Source: Roseateles_C aquae (GTDB taxonomy: Bacteria > Pseudomonadota > Gammaproteobacteria > Burkholderiales > Burkholderiaceae_C). Taken from it: a stretch of DNA of 64,000 nt. The DNA lies in contig NZ_JAVXZY010000003.1 in assembly GCF_032337115.1 (NCBI RefSeq), forward strand, positions 248,001 to 312,000. Direction: 5' to 3'. The translations under genes and the position numbers were made by a program. Below, piece after piece: positions 51,953-60,651 of the stretch. A model generated the notes under the pieces. It was not told where the DNA came from. It saw only the letters and a list, made by a program, of their open reading frames with translations, and did not search any database. Each line of letters opens with the position of its first letter. Positions within the stretch are counted from its first letter, which is position 1.

Positions 51953-52395
51953 GCCGTCCTGAACTGAGCCTGTCGCTGCAGTTTGCGGATCCGCGCCACA
52001 AGCCGCTGCTGCCGCGCCACAAGGTGCAGCGCTGGATACGCGCGGCGCTGGAGCTGCCCGGCGAGCTGACCGTGCGCATCGTCGACGCCGAGGAAGGTCG
52101 CCAGCTGAACCGCGAATTCCGCGGTAAGGACTACGCCACCAATGTGCTGACCTTCGACTACAGCCATGAACCGGTGGTCGGCGCCGATCTGGTCATCTGC
52201 GCCGAGGTGGTGGAACGCGAGGCAGCCGAGATGAAGCTGGACCTGGCGGCTCACTATGCCCACATGCTGGTCCACGGCACGCTGCATGCGCAGGGCTACG
52301 ACCACGAAGAGGACGACGAGGCCGAGTGCATGGAGGCCCGCGAGACCGAGATCATGCTGGCGCTGGGCTTTGCCGATCCCTACTTCAAGGGCTGA
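51949..52395 (+). CDS. ybeY: YbeY, endoribonuclease for rRNA maturation
   Basis: The 148-aa protein has the zinc triad motif HMLVHGTLHAQGYDH at about residues 104-118 and an acidic stretch EEDDEAECME. YbeY trims the 3' end of 16S rRNA. It overlaps phoH by four bases. In most relatives a corC gene follows; here the next gene is a CorA-family transporter in the opposite orientation. Confidence 0.96.
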   Translation: MSRPELSLSLQFADPRHKPLLPRHKVQRWIRAALELPGELTVRIVDAEEGRQLNREFRGKDYATNVLTFDYSHEPVVGADLVICAEVVEREAAEMKLDLAAHYAHMLVHGTLHAQGYDHEEDDEAECMEARETEIMLALGFADPYFKG

Positions 52396-52416
52396 ACGCA
52401 GCCGCCGCGGTGCGCC

Positions 52417-53496
52417 TCAGTTGCGCGTGCTCAGATAGCGCTTGCGCCAGAAGAAGGCGCCCAGGCCCAGGCCGACGGCCAGCATCAGCCCGAAGGCGAT
52501 CCAGAAGCCCAGCGCCTTGTGCACCAGCGGCAGCGCATCGAAGTTCATGCCGAAGATGCCGGTGATCAGGTTCAGCGGCAGAAAGATGGCCGTCAGCACC
52601 GTCAGCGTGCGCATGATGTTGTTGGTGCGGTGGCCCAGCGCCGAGAAGTGCATCTGCACCGCGGTCTCGGCCGAGCTCTCCAGGCGCCGCACATGGCTGA
52701 GCACCCGCTCCACATGCTCCAGCACATCGCGTGAGCGCACCCGCAAGAGCTCGCGCTCGCGCTCGGCCAGCAAGCTGGTGCCGGGTGGCCACTCGGCCAG
52801 CGCGTCCATCCACTCCTGCAGCGCGCTGCGTTGGTCTTCGCAGGTGTCTTCCAAGCGGTGCAGCGCATCGCGCGCGGTTTGCAGTGCCGGCCAGTCGTCG
52901 AACTGGCTGTGTGGATCGAGCAGCTGACGCTGCAGGGCGCTGAACTGGCGCGTCAGCTGCCGGCGCAGCTCCAGATAGCTGTCAACCATGTGGTTGACCA
53001 TGCGCAGCATCAGCTCGGCCGGGCTGCTGGGCAGGCGACCGCCGCCGCGCAGATCGCGGCCTTCATGCCAGCGTTCCAGGCGCTCGGCAAAAAAGTCGCG
53101 TACCAGGCAGTCGTCCGGGTGGACCGTCACCAGCACATGGTCGAAGACCGCGAAACCGACCGGATTCGTGTCGATCGAGCTGAGCATCGCGTCGGCCGCC
53201 GGCTCTTCTTCGCGCTGTTCGCTGGCGCTGCTGGCAGCCAAGCGGCGAAACACCAGCAGGTCGTACCAGGAGGTGTAGTCGAAATGCGAGGGCAGCTGGG
53301 CGTTGAGCAGGTCGGACACATGCAGGTCGACCAGGGTGCCGCCGGCCCAATGCTGCAGGCTGGCCTGCAGCTCGGGCACACGGGCCTCGAACTCGGCGCG
53401 GGCAAAGCTCAGCCAGACAAAGCCTTCCGGCGGCAGGTCTTGTGGCAGTTGCCGCAGCTCGCTGAAGCCACCCGGATGAACCGCAAAGGCGCGCAA
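52417..53496 (-). CDS. CorA/ZntB-family divalent metal transporter
   Basis: The 359-aa protein has a large cytoplasmic N-terminal domain with long helices and two C-terminal membrane helices (MRTLTVLTAIFLPLNLITG and ALGFWIAFGLMLAVGLGLGAFFW). The pore-loop signature is GMN in GIFGMNFDALPL near residue 313. CorA transports Mg2+, while ZntB types move Zn2+; this one has FGMNF rather than YGMNF and cannot be assigned to one metal. It ends five bases from hemB, its co-directional upstream neighbour. Confidence 0.85.
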   Translation of the reverse strand: MRAFAVHPGGFSELRQLPQDLPPEGFVWLSFARAEFEARVPELQASLQHWAGGTLVDLHVSDLLNAQLPSHFDYTSWYDLLVFRRLAASSASEQREEEPAADAMLSSIDTNPVGFAVFDHVLVTVHPDDCLVRDFFAERLERWHEGRDLRGGGRLPSSPAELMLRMVNHMVDSYLELRRQLTRQFSALQRQLLDPHSQFDDWPALQTARDALHRLEDTCEDQRSALQEWMDALAEWPPGTSLLAERERELLRVRSRDVLEHVERVLSHVRRLESSAETAVQMHFSALGHRTNNIMRTLTVLTAIFLPLNLITGIFGMNFDALPLVHKALGFWIAFGLMLAVGLGLGAFFWRKRYLSTRN

Positions 53497-53500
53497 GGGC

Positions 53501-54505
53501 TCAGGCCTTTTTCAGCAGCCGCGCGGCTTCCAGTGCGAAATAGCTCAGCACGCCATCGGCGCCGGCGCGCTTGAAGGCCAGCAGCGACTCCATCATCACC
53601 GCGTCGTGATTCAGCCACCCATTGGCGGCGGCCGCCTTGAGCATCGCGTACTCACCACTGACCTGATAGGCAAAGGTCGGCACGCCGAACTCGTCCTTGA
53701 CGCGCCGGACCACATCGAGATAGGGCATGCCGGGCTTGACCATCACCATGTCGGCACCCTCGGCCAGGTCCATGGCGACTTCGCGCAAGGCCTCGTTGCT
53801 GTTGCCCGGGTCGACGTAATAGGTGTTCTTGTCGGCCTTGCCCAGCGCGCTCTTGGAGCCAACGGCATCGCGGAAAGGGCCGTAAAAGGCGCTGGCGTAC
53901 TTGACGCTGTAGGCCATGATGCGGGCGTTCAGGTGGCGGTCGCGCTCGAAGGCCTGGCGGATCGCGCCGATGCGGCCGTCCATCATGTCGCTCGGGCCGA
54001 CCATATCGGCGCCGGCCTCGACCTGGGTCAGTGCCTGGCGCACCAGCAGTTCGACGGTGGCATCGTTGATCAGATAGCCGGTCTCATCGGGCAGGCCGTC
54101 CTGGCCATGGCTGGTGTAGGGGTCGAGCGCGACATCGGTCAGCACGCCCAACTCCGGGAAGCGCGATTTCAGCGCCTTGACGGCACGCGGAATCAGGCCG
54201 TTGGGATTGAAGGCCTCCGAGCCGTCGATGGTTTTCAGCGAAGGGTCGATGGCGGGGAACAGCGCGATGACCGGGATGCCCAGCTCGACCGCTTCTTCAG
54301 CGGTGCGCAGCAATTGTTCCAGCGGCAGCCGGGAAACGCCGGGCATCGAGTCGATCGGATGCAGGCTGCTGCCCTCGTGGACGAACACCGGCAGGATCAG
54401 GTCATGGGCGCTGAGCGAATGCTCACGCACCAGATTGCGCGAAAAGGCGTTGCGGCGCAGCCGGCGTGGGCGGGCAAGCGGGTAGGGGGCAGTCAGATGG
54501 GACAA
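53501..54505 (-). CDS. hemB: HemB, delta-aminolevulinic acid dehydratase (TTG start)
   Basis: The 334-aa protein joins two aminolevulinates to porphobilinogen for haem and other tetrapyrroles. The two active-site lysines lie in MAYSVKYASAFYGPFRDA and MVMVKPGMPYLD. A short N-terminal arm (LTAPYPLARPRRLRRNAFSRNLV) is typical. The available ATG lies far upstream and adds a Cys-rich segment unlike HemB. TTG at 54505 with GGAG six bases before gives the expected length, so I use it. Confidence 0.93.
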   Translation of the reverse strand: MSHLTAPYPLARPRRLRRNAFSRNLVREHSLSAHDLILPVFVHEGSSLHPIDSMPGVSRLPLEQLLRTAEEAVELGIPVIALFPAIDPSLKTIDGSEAFNPNGLIPRAVKALKSRFPELGVLTDVALDPYTSHGQDGLPDETGYLINDATVELLVRQALTQVEAGADMVGPSDMMDGRIGAIRQAFERDRHLNARIMAYSVKYASAFYGPFRDAVGSKSALGKADKNTYYVDPGNSNEALREVAMDLAEGADMVMVKPGMPYLDVVRRVKDEFGVPTFAYQVSGEYAMLKAAAANGWLNHDAVMMESLLAFKRAGADGVLSYFALEAARLLKKA

Positions 54506-54654
54506 ACCGATCTCCAGGTCCGGGAGGCAGCAAATACGAGGCAGGGGGCTGCGGCAGCTCATCAGGGATGCACGGACGCTGATGTGCCGTGGCATTGTTC
54601 GCGGATATCCGCAACATCCCGTAGCGACGCCAAATGTCAGCTCTGTTAAACTTG

Positions 54655-54772
54655 TACGCGAATGATAGCCGCAAGGCGTCGTTCCCTGCTTTTCCTCCCT
54701 GAGCAGGAGCCTTTGCGTGATGACAGCGAAAAGGCTTTGCCGCCCCGGCTTGATAGCCGGGGCTTTTTTTTG
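54655..54772 (+). ncRNA. Candidate short transcript upstream of purC
   Basis: Between hemB and purC there is a run of three hairpin-forming segments ending in a strong terminator, with no good coding frame. CCTGC/GCAGG stems about 54688-54715, GCCTTT/AAAGGC stems about 54709-54736, and the last is the terminator. The 5' end is uncertain. It may be a small RNA or a terminated leader of purC. No known family is recognised. Confidence 0.4.
54743..54772 (+). terminator. Rho-independent terminator before purC
   Basis: A CCCCGGCT/AGCCGGGG stem with a TGAT loop (54743-54762) is followed by CTTTTTTTT. It is strong and lies about 87 bp before the purC start, so it either ends a separate transcript or attenuates purC. 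Confidence 0.9.
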
Positions 54773-54858
54773 TTTCGTCTGTCGCGGCTGGCTTGCGCGG
54801 GCGATCCAAAGCCAGGCGCAGCGCCTAAAATCCGGGCCTTCTCGTTGGAACCCGCACC

Positions 54859-55755
54859 ATGACCGCTGCCCTGCTGAATTCGTCCATCACCTCGCTTCCC
54901 CTGATCGCGCGTGGCAAGGTGCGCGAGAACTATGCCGTGGGCGAAGATCGCATCCTGATGATCGCCAGTGATCGCATTTCGGCCTATGACGTCATCATGG
55001 GTGAGCCGATTCCCGGCAAGGGCGCGCTGCTGACGCAGATGGCGCTGTTCTGGTTCAAGCAACTTGACGGCATCGTGCCCAATCACCTGACCGGCGACGA
55101 TCCACTGTCGGTCGTGACAGTTGCAGAGCAGGCCCAGGTGCGCGATCGCTCGATGCTGGTCAAACGGCTGAAACCGCTGCCCATCGAAGCCGTGGTACGC
55201 GGCTACCTCGCCGGCAGCGGCTGGGCCGAATACAAGAGCAATGGCCAGGTTTGCGGCGTACAACTGCCGGCAGGCCTGCAAAACGCCAGCAAGTTGCCCG
55301 AACCGATCTTCACGCCGGCCACCAAGGCCGAGATGGGTGACCATGACGAGAACATCAGCTTTGAACGCTGTGTCGAGATCATTGGCGCCGAACTGGCTGA
55401 ACAGGTGCGTCGCGTTTCGATCGAGCTCTATCGCCGTGCCGCCGACTATGCCTTGACCAAGGGCATCATCATTGCCGACACCAAGTTCGAGTTCGGCCTG
55501 GATGTCGATGGCACGCTGACGCTGATGGACGAGGTGCTGACGCCTGATTCCTCGCGCTACTGGCCGGCAGAGAGCTACGCCGTCGGCAGCAACCCGCCCA
55601 GCTACGACAAGCAGTTCCTGCGCGACTGGCTGGAACAGGCGCAGGTCGATGGCAAGCCCTGGGGCAAGGTCGCTCCAGCCCCGGCCCTGCCGGCCGAAGT
55701 CATTGAGCAAACCGCAGCGAAGTATCGCGAAGCGCTCGAACGTTTGACGCGCTGA
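54859..55755 (+). CDS. purC: PurC, SAICAR synthase
   Basis: The 298-aa enzyme joins CAIR and aspartate with ATP in purine synthesis. Motifs: LIARGKVRENYAVGEDRILMIASDRISAYD (ATP-binding Gly-rich region), VRGYLAGSGWAEY, and IADTKFEFGLDVDGTLTLMDEVLTPDSSRYW. Length is typical of the long proteobacterial form. purE and purK lie about 2.2 kb downstream in the same direction, with two unrelated genes between. Confidence 0.96.
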   Translation: MTAALLNSSITSLPLIARGKVRENYAVGEDRILMIASDRISAYDVIMGEPIPGKGALLTQMALFWFKQLDGIVPNHLTGDDPLSVVTVAEQAQVRDRSMLVKRLKPLPIEAVVRGYLAGSGWAEYKSNGQVCGVQLPAGLQNASKLPEPIFTPATKAEMGDHDENISFERCVEIIGAELAEQVRRVSIELYRRAADYALTKGIIIADTKFEFGLDVDGTLTLMDEVLTPDSSRYWPAESYAVGSNPPSYDKQFLRDWLEQAQVDGKPWGKVAPAPALPAEVIEQTAAKYREALERLTR

Positions 55756-55772
55756 GCGTCCGGGAGCCGAGC

Positions 55773-56876
55773 ATGCAGATCAAGTCGCGCTTGCTCAAGC
55801 AGTTGGATCAACAAATCGCTGCCGCTGCGGCGCAGCCGGTGCTGGCCGCCTGCCTGAAAGCCAAGCGCGCAATGCTGCTGGCCCGGCACGGAGCCTTGGC
55901 CGAAGCACGGGAGCAACTGACGGCGCTGCATCAGCTGGCATTTCAGCATCCGCATCCTGAAATTGGGGCCTGGCTGCACTTCGCCGAAGGCTTGATGAGC
56001 TACTACACCGACTTCAGCAGCAGCACGCGGGAAAAGATCCAGCGCGCCTATGCAATTGCCAAGTCGGCCGGGCTCAGCGAGATCATCGCGCTGGCCAGTG
56101 CCTGGTTGGCCCAGTTGGCTTATGTGCGACACGAGTTGCCCTTGATGTTGGAGCTGGTGCGTGAATGCCAGCAGGCCTCGGCACCTGAGCATCATGTTGC
56201 TCGGGCACGCGCCTGCATGAGCATGGGGCTGGCCTGGCATTACGCCGGTGACACCGGCGAAGCGCAGCGCTGGTACGAACGGGCACGCAGCCACGCGCTG
56301 GCCGAGGGCGACGATGCGAGCCTGTCATCGCTGATGTTCAATATGCAGGCCATGCGCACAGCGCAATCTCGACGGGCGGTTCTGTCCGGTCGTGCCGAGC
56401 CGAACGCCGAACTATTGCTTGGGCTTGATTCTGTTCACCATTACGACGCCGCCGTCAGCTCGCGATCGCTGCCCAATCTGACCCCGGTGCAGCGTGCGCA
56501 GATTCTGGTCCTGCAAGGGCAGTTCGAGGCAGCGCGAGCCTTGTACGAGGAGCATCTACCGCTGGCCATGTCGCGCGGCCTGGCGCGACTGGGGAGCAGT
56601 TTGCTCGCTGACATGGCCTGGTGCAGGGTCAATTGTGGCCAGTCTGAACAAGCCTTGCAGCAGGCCCGCGAGGCCGAGATCGAGCTGGATCCAACCTGTG
56701 ACGTCGATGATCGTGCTGCCACGCACAGCAGGCTGTGCCAGATCTATGAGGCGTTGGGGGATGGTGGCGCGGCTCAGCGTCATCGCGACCTGGCTGTGCA
56801 GGAGTGGGCCGAATTTGCGCGCCAGCAGTCCGACTGGCTGATGCAACTGCGCGATGCCGCATTGCAGCCGTTTTGA
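55773..56876 (+). CDS. TPR-like helical-repeat protein of unknown function
   Basis: The 367-aa protein is almost all helical, with repeating pairs such as ARACMSMGLAWHYAGDTGEAQRWYERAR and AQILVLQGQFEAARALYEEHLPLA, matching tetratricopeptide-like repeats. No signal peptide or enzyme domain is seen. It is co-directional with purC (17 bp gap). The partner and role are unknown; its conservation beside purC would need comparison. Confidence 0.65.
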   Translation: MQIKSRLLKQLDQQIAAAAAQPVLAACLKAKRAMLLARHGALAEAREQLTALHQLAFQHPHPEIGAWLHFAEGLMSYYTDFSSSTREKIQRAYAIAKSAGLSEIIALASAWLAQLAYVRHELPLMLELVRECQQASAPEHHVARARACMSMGLAWHYAGDTGEAQRWYERARSHALAEGDDASLSSLMFNMQAMRTAQSRRAVLSGRAEPNAELLLGLDSVHHYDAAVSSRSLPNLTPVQRAQILVLQGQFEAARALYEEHLPLAMSRGLARLGSSLLADMAWCRVNCGQSEQALQQAREAEIELDPTCDVDDRAATHSRLCQIYEALGDGGAAQRHRDLAVQEWAEFARQQSDWLMQLRDAALQPF

Positions 56877-56915
56877 GCGGGGCTGCGCAGGCGCCGAACC
56901 GCGCCTGCAGCCGGC

Positions 56916-57875
56916 TCAGAACAGCGCCATGCTGAGTTTGCGGCGGTACTGATCCAACAGCGGGTCACTGGGTGTGACCAAGGTCTGCCCGGCCAGCTGC
57001 AGGCTCCCGGCTTTGTCGCCAGCGCTAGGCTGGGGCTTGGGTGCTGGCTTGGTCAGCAGTTCCAAGATGGCGACGTAGGTCTTGCGCGCGAGCTCCTGGT
57101 TCCAGCTCTTGTCGCGCATGATGATTTCCAGCAGCTCGTCCATGGCGGCGGTGAACTGCTGCTGTGCGAACAGCAGCTGCGCCAGGGTGAAGCGGGCCTC
57201 GAAATCGCGCCGGTTGGCAGCGATGGCTGCCTGCAACGCGGCGGCATCGACGCCGGCGGTGGCTCGCTCGGCGGCGCGCAGCCAATGCGATAGCGCAGCA
57301 AAGCGGGCATGCGGCGTGATGGTGTCGGCGGCGCGAGCGGCGACGGGTTCAAAAGCCGCTTGCGCGGCGGTGAGCTGTCCGCCTTCGAGCAAGGCGCGGA
57401 CCAGATCAAAGCGTGCCGTTTCATTGCTCGGATCTGCCTGCACGGCATCGTGCAGCTTTTGCAGCGCGGCGTCGGTATCGCCCTCGGCCAGCAAGGCTTC
57501 GGCCTCGGCGACTTCTTCCTCGGCCTCCAGCGCCTCGCTGCTGGGTACGTGCTTGTCGAGGAATTCGCGGATCTGCGCTTCGGGAATCGCACCGACGAAG
57601 CCGTCCACCGGCTGGCCGCCGGCGAACATCACGCAAAACGGGATACTGCGCACGCCAAAGGCCTGGCTCAGCTGGCTGGCGATCTCGGGTTGCTCGTCGC
57701 TATTGAGCTTGGCCAGCTTGAAACGTCCGGCGTAGGCGACTTCCAGCTTTTCCAGTACCGGGCCCAGGCTCTTGCAGGGGCCGCACCAGGGGGCCCAGAT
57801 GTCGAGCAGCACCGGCTGTTGCAGCGAGGCCTGAAGCAGCTCGGTCTCGAAGTTCTGTATCGTGATATCGATCAT
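56916..57875 (-). CDS. cnoX: Thioredoxin-TPR protein (CnoX/YbbN-like)
   Basis: The 319-aa protein has an N-terminal thioredoxin domain with an intact WAPWCGPCKSLGP motif, then TPR-like helical repeats (about 125-300). This is the CnoX/YbbN architecture, a chaperedoxin that holds unfolded proteins and hands them to GroEL or DnaK. E. coli CnoX has SxxC and no thiol reductase activity; here both Cys of CxxC are present, so it may also reduce disulfides. It is divergent from purE. Confidence 0.85.
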   Translation of the reverse strand: MIDITIQNFETELLQASLQQPVLLDIWAPWCGPCKSLGPVLEKLEVAYAGRFKLAKLNSDEQPEIASQLSQAFGVRSIPFCVMFAGGQPVDGFVGAIPEAQIREFLDKHVPSSEALEAEEEVAEAEALLAEGDTDAALQKLHDAVQADPSNETARFDLVRALLEGGQLTAAQAAFEPVAARAADTITPHARFAALSHWLRAAERATAGVDAAALQAAIAANRRDFEARFTLAQLLFAQQQFTAAMDELLEIIMRDKSWNQELARKTYVAILELLTKPAPKPQPSAGDKAGSLQLAGQTLVTPSDPLLDQYRRKLSMALF

Positions 57876-57972
57876 GTGAGGACGGTGCCTGATGGAGGTT
57901 TGGGGGCGGCGATACCGGTTGTGGGGGCGCGCCGCCTACAATTCAAGGTTTTCCAGCCTTTTGGAGCGAGCC

Positions 57973-58470
57973 GTGAGCAGCGCCTCTCCCCTGGTCGGTG
58001 TGGTGATGGGTTCCAGCAGTGACTGGGACACCATGAAGCACGCCGCCGACATTCTCTCCGAGTTCGGCGTCTCTTTCGAGGCGCAAGTGGTGTCCGCCCA
58101 CCGGATGCCTGACGATATGTTTGCCTACGCCGAAGCCGCCGAGGGCCGCGGCCTGCGCGCCATCATCGCCGGTGCTGGCGGTGCCGCGCATCTGCCGGGC
58201 ATGCTGGCCAGCAAGACGCTGGTGCCGGTGCTGGGCGTGCCGGTGGCCAGCCGCCATCTGCAGGGTGTCGATTCGCTGCATTCCATCGTCCAGATGCCCA
58301 AGGGCATTCCGGTCGCCACCTTTGCCATCGGCACCGCGGGGGCCGGCAATGCGGCCCTGTTTGCGATCGCCATGCTGGCCCGCGACGATGCGGCGCTGCG
58401 CGACAAGCTCGCAGCCTTCCGCGCCCGCCAGACCGAAGTTGCGCGAGCAATGAGCAAGGATCTGGTCTGA
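57973..58470 (+). CDS. purE: PurE, N5-CAIR mutase (GTG start)
   Basis: The 165-aa protein has VGVVMGSSSDWDTMKHAADIL, the active-site SAHRMPDDMFAYA and AGAGGAAHLPGMLASKTLVPVLGVP. It moves the carboxyl group in N5-CAIR to CAIR. I use the GTG at 57973 with GGAGCGAG upstream; the longer frame adds 27 unrelated residues. Its stop shares a base with purK (TGATGG). Confidence 0.95.
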   Translation: MSSASPLVGVVMGSSSDWDTMKHAADILSEFGVSFEAQVVSAHRMPDDMFAYAEAAEGRGLRAIIAGAGGAAHLPGMLASKTLVPVLGVPVASRHLQGVDSLHSIVQMPKGIPVATFAIGTAGAGNAALFAIAMLARDDAALRDKLAAFRARQTEVARAMSKDLV

Positions 58471-59639
58471 TGGCCAGCGCTATGTTGTTGCCAGGGGCGG
58501 CCACGCTGGGTGTGATGGGCGGCGGCCAGCTGGGCCGCATGTTCGTTCATGCGGCGCAAAGCCTGGGCTTTCGCACCGTGGTGCTGGACCCAGACGCCGA
58601 CAGCCCGGCCGGTCTGGTGGCCCATGAGCATGTGCAAAGCGATTACCTCGACCCGGCTGGCCTGGCTCGCTTGAGCGCGGTCTGCGACGCGATCACCACC
58701 GAGTTCGAAAATGTGCCGGCGACAGCGCTGACCCAGCTGGCTGCTTCGCGCGCCGTCGCGCCGGCGGGCAGCGCCGTAGCCGTCTGTCAGGATCGCGCCG
58801 ATGAGAAGGCGCATTTCAAGGCCAGCGGCGTGGCCTGTGCCCCGCATGCGGTGATTCGCAGCGCGGCCGAGCTGGCCTTCGTGCCGGACAGCCTGCTGCC
58901 CGGCATTCTGAAAACGGCGCGCATGGGCTATGACGGCAAGGGCCAGATCCGCGTTCGTGATGCCGCCGAGCTGGCCGCTGGTTTTGCGGCGCTCAAGGGC
59001 GTGCCCTGCGTGCTGGAGCAGATGCTGCCGCTGCAGTTGGAGCTGAGTGTCATCGTGGCCCGCGGCGCCGACGGCGCCATCGTCAATTTCCCGGTGCAGC
59101 AGAACCTGCATCGCGATGGCATCCTGGCCGTCACCGAAGTGCCGGCGCCCGCCGTGTCGGCCGAGCTGCAGGCCGAGGCGGTGGCTTCGGCCGGTCGTAT
59201 TGCCGCCAGCATGGGCTATGTCGGCGTGCTCTGCGTCGAGTTCTTCCTGCTGCAGGACGGCCGTCTGGTCGTCAATGAGATGGCGCCGCGGCCGCACAAC
59301 TCTGGCCACTACACGATGAACGGCTGTGATGTTTCGCAGTTCGAGCTGCAGGTGCGTGCGATGGCCGGCCTGCCGTTGCCGCAACCGCGACTGCATTCGC
59401 CGACGTTGATGCTCAATCTGCTCGGCGATCTGTGGTTTGACGCTGCGGGTCAGGAGCGCACGCCGGTCTGGGACCAGGTCTTGGCGCTGCCGGGAACGCA
59501 CCTGCACCTGTACGGCAAGCAGAGCGCCCGCCCGGGTCGCAAGATGGGCCATCTGAACATCACGGCGGCCAGCGCTGAGGCGGCTCGCGATGTCGCGCAG
59601 CGGGCCGCGCGCCTGCTGGGCCTGCCGGCTAGCTGGTGA
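58470..59639 (+). CDS. purK: PurK, N5-carboxyaminoimidazole ribonucleotide synthetase
   Basis: The 389-aa ATP-grasp enzyme makes N5-CAIR from AIR, bicarbonate and ATP. Motifs: TLGVMGGGQLGRMFVHAAQSLGF, FEN in ITTEFENVPATAL, KTARMGYDGKGQIRV (ATP-grasp loop) and VNEMAPRPHNSGHYTMNGCDVSQFE. It is translationally coupled to purE. Confidence 0.96.
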   Translation: MASAMLLPGAATLGVMGGGQLGRMFVHAAQSLGFRTVVLDPDADSPAGLVAHEHVQSDYLDPAGLARLSAVCDAITTEFENVPATALTQLAASRAVAPAGSAVAVCQDRADEKAHFKASGVACAPHAVIRSAAELAFVPDSLLPGILKTARMGYDGKGQIRVRDAAELAAGFAALKGVPCVLEQMLPLQLELSVIVARGADGAIVNFPVQQNLHRDGILAVTEVPAPAVSAELQAEAVASAGRIAASMGYVGVLCVEFFLLQDGRLVVNEMAPRPHNSGHYTMNGCDVSQFELQVRAMAGLPLPQPRLHSPTLMLNLLGDLWFDAAGQERTPVWDQVLALPGTHLHLYGKQSARPGRKMGHLNITAASAEAARDVAQRAARLLGLPASW

Positions 59640-59646
59640 GGCTGGC

Positions 59647-60624
59647 GTGCTGCTGAACGGCCAGAACCCCGTCGACATTCATCGCGCCGCCGAGGCCCTG
59701 GCGGCTGGCGAACTGCTGGGCCTGCCGACCGAGACCGTCTATGGTTTGGGCGCGCGGGCCGACAGCGACGCAGCGGTGGCCAAGATCTTTGCGGCCAAGG
59801 GGCGTCCTGCCGATCATCCGCTGATCGTCCATGTGCTGGATGCCAAGGATGCGGCGCATTTTGCTGCGGTACTGCCGCCGGTGGCGCAGCGACTGATGGC
59901 GGCGTTCTGGCCGGGGCCGCTGACCGTCATCGTGCCGCGCGCCGAGGGCGTTGGCGCTGCCGCCGCTGGCGGGCAGAACAGCATCGGCCTGCGTTGCCCC
60001 GCGCATCCGGTCGCACGCGCGGTGCTGGCCGCGGCGCGCGAACTGGGCGTGCGTGGCGTCGCGGCGCCGAGTGCGAATCGCTTCGGCCGCGTGTCACCGA
60101 CCCGAGCCGGCCATGTGCTGGCCGAGTTTGATCCGGGGCTGCTGGTGCTGGATGGCGGCGATTGCGAAGTGGGTATCGAGTCCAGCATCGTCGACTGCAG
60201 CCGGGCGCATCCGGCCTTGCTTCGGCCCGGTGTGCTGACGCTGGCGCAAATCGAGGCGGCGGCCGGCGAGCCGCTGCACGCCCCCGATGCACAGGCGCCG
60301 CGGGCCTCGGGCACCTTGCTGGCCCACTATGCCCCGCGCGCCGCCGTGCGGCTGAAGACCGCGTTGCAACTGCAGACCGCTGTGACCGGCGGATTGCCAG
60401 CAGGCCTGGCGGTATATTCGCGCACTGTCGAGGCTGCCAACTCGCCGTTGGCACGCCAGATGCCTGCGGATGCGCGGGCGGTGGCGCATGAATTGTTTGC
60501 CGTGCTGCGCGATCTTGACGCAGCTGGCGCGCACGAAATCTGGATAGAAACGCCGCCCTATGGTCCGGAGTGGGATGGCGTCAGAGATCGTTTGTCCCGG
60601 GCCTCTGCTGCTTTTGAGCCCTGA
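59647..60624 (+). CDS. Sua5/YciO/YrdC-family threonylcarbamoyl-AMP synthase (GTG start)
   Basis: The 325-aa protein makes threonylcarbamoyl-AMP for the t6A37 modification of tRNA. The YrdC domain has GELLGLPTETVYGLGARA, FAAKGRPADHPLIVHV and AAPSANRFGRVSPTRAGHV. The C-terminal Sua5 domain has SGTLLAHYAPRA, so it is the long Sua5 type rather than short TsaC. GTG 59647 with GAGG upstream starts it right after purK; the longer frame runs inside purK. Confidence 0.92.
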   Translation: MLLNGQNPVDIHRAAEALAAGELLGLPTETVYGLGARADSDAAVAKIFAAKGRPADHPLIVHVLDAKDAAHFAAVLPPVAQRLMAAFWPGPLTVIVPRAEGVGAAAAGGQNSIGLRCPAHPVARAVLAAARELGVRGVAAPSANRFGRVSPTRAGHVLAEFDPGLLVLDGGDCEVGIESSIVDCSRAHPALLRPGVLTLAQIEAAAGEPLHAPDAQAPRASGTLLAHYAPRAAVRLKTALQLQTAVTGGLPAGLAVYSRTVEAANSPLARQMPADARAVAHELFAVLRDLDAAGAHEIWIETPPYGPEWDGVRDRLSRASAAFEP

Positions 60625-60651
60625 TCTCAAGGCTGCTGTTATGGAGATTTC

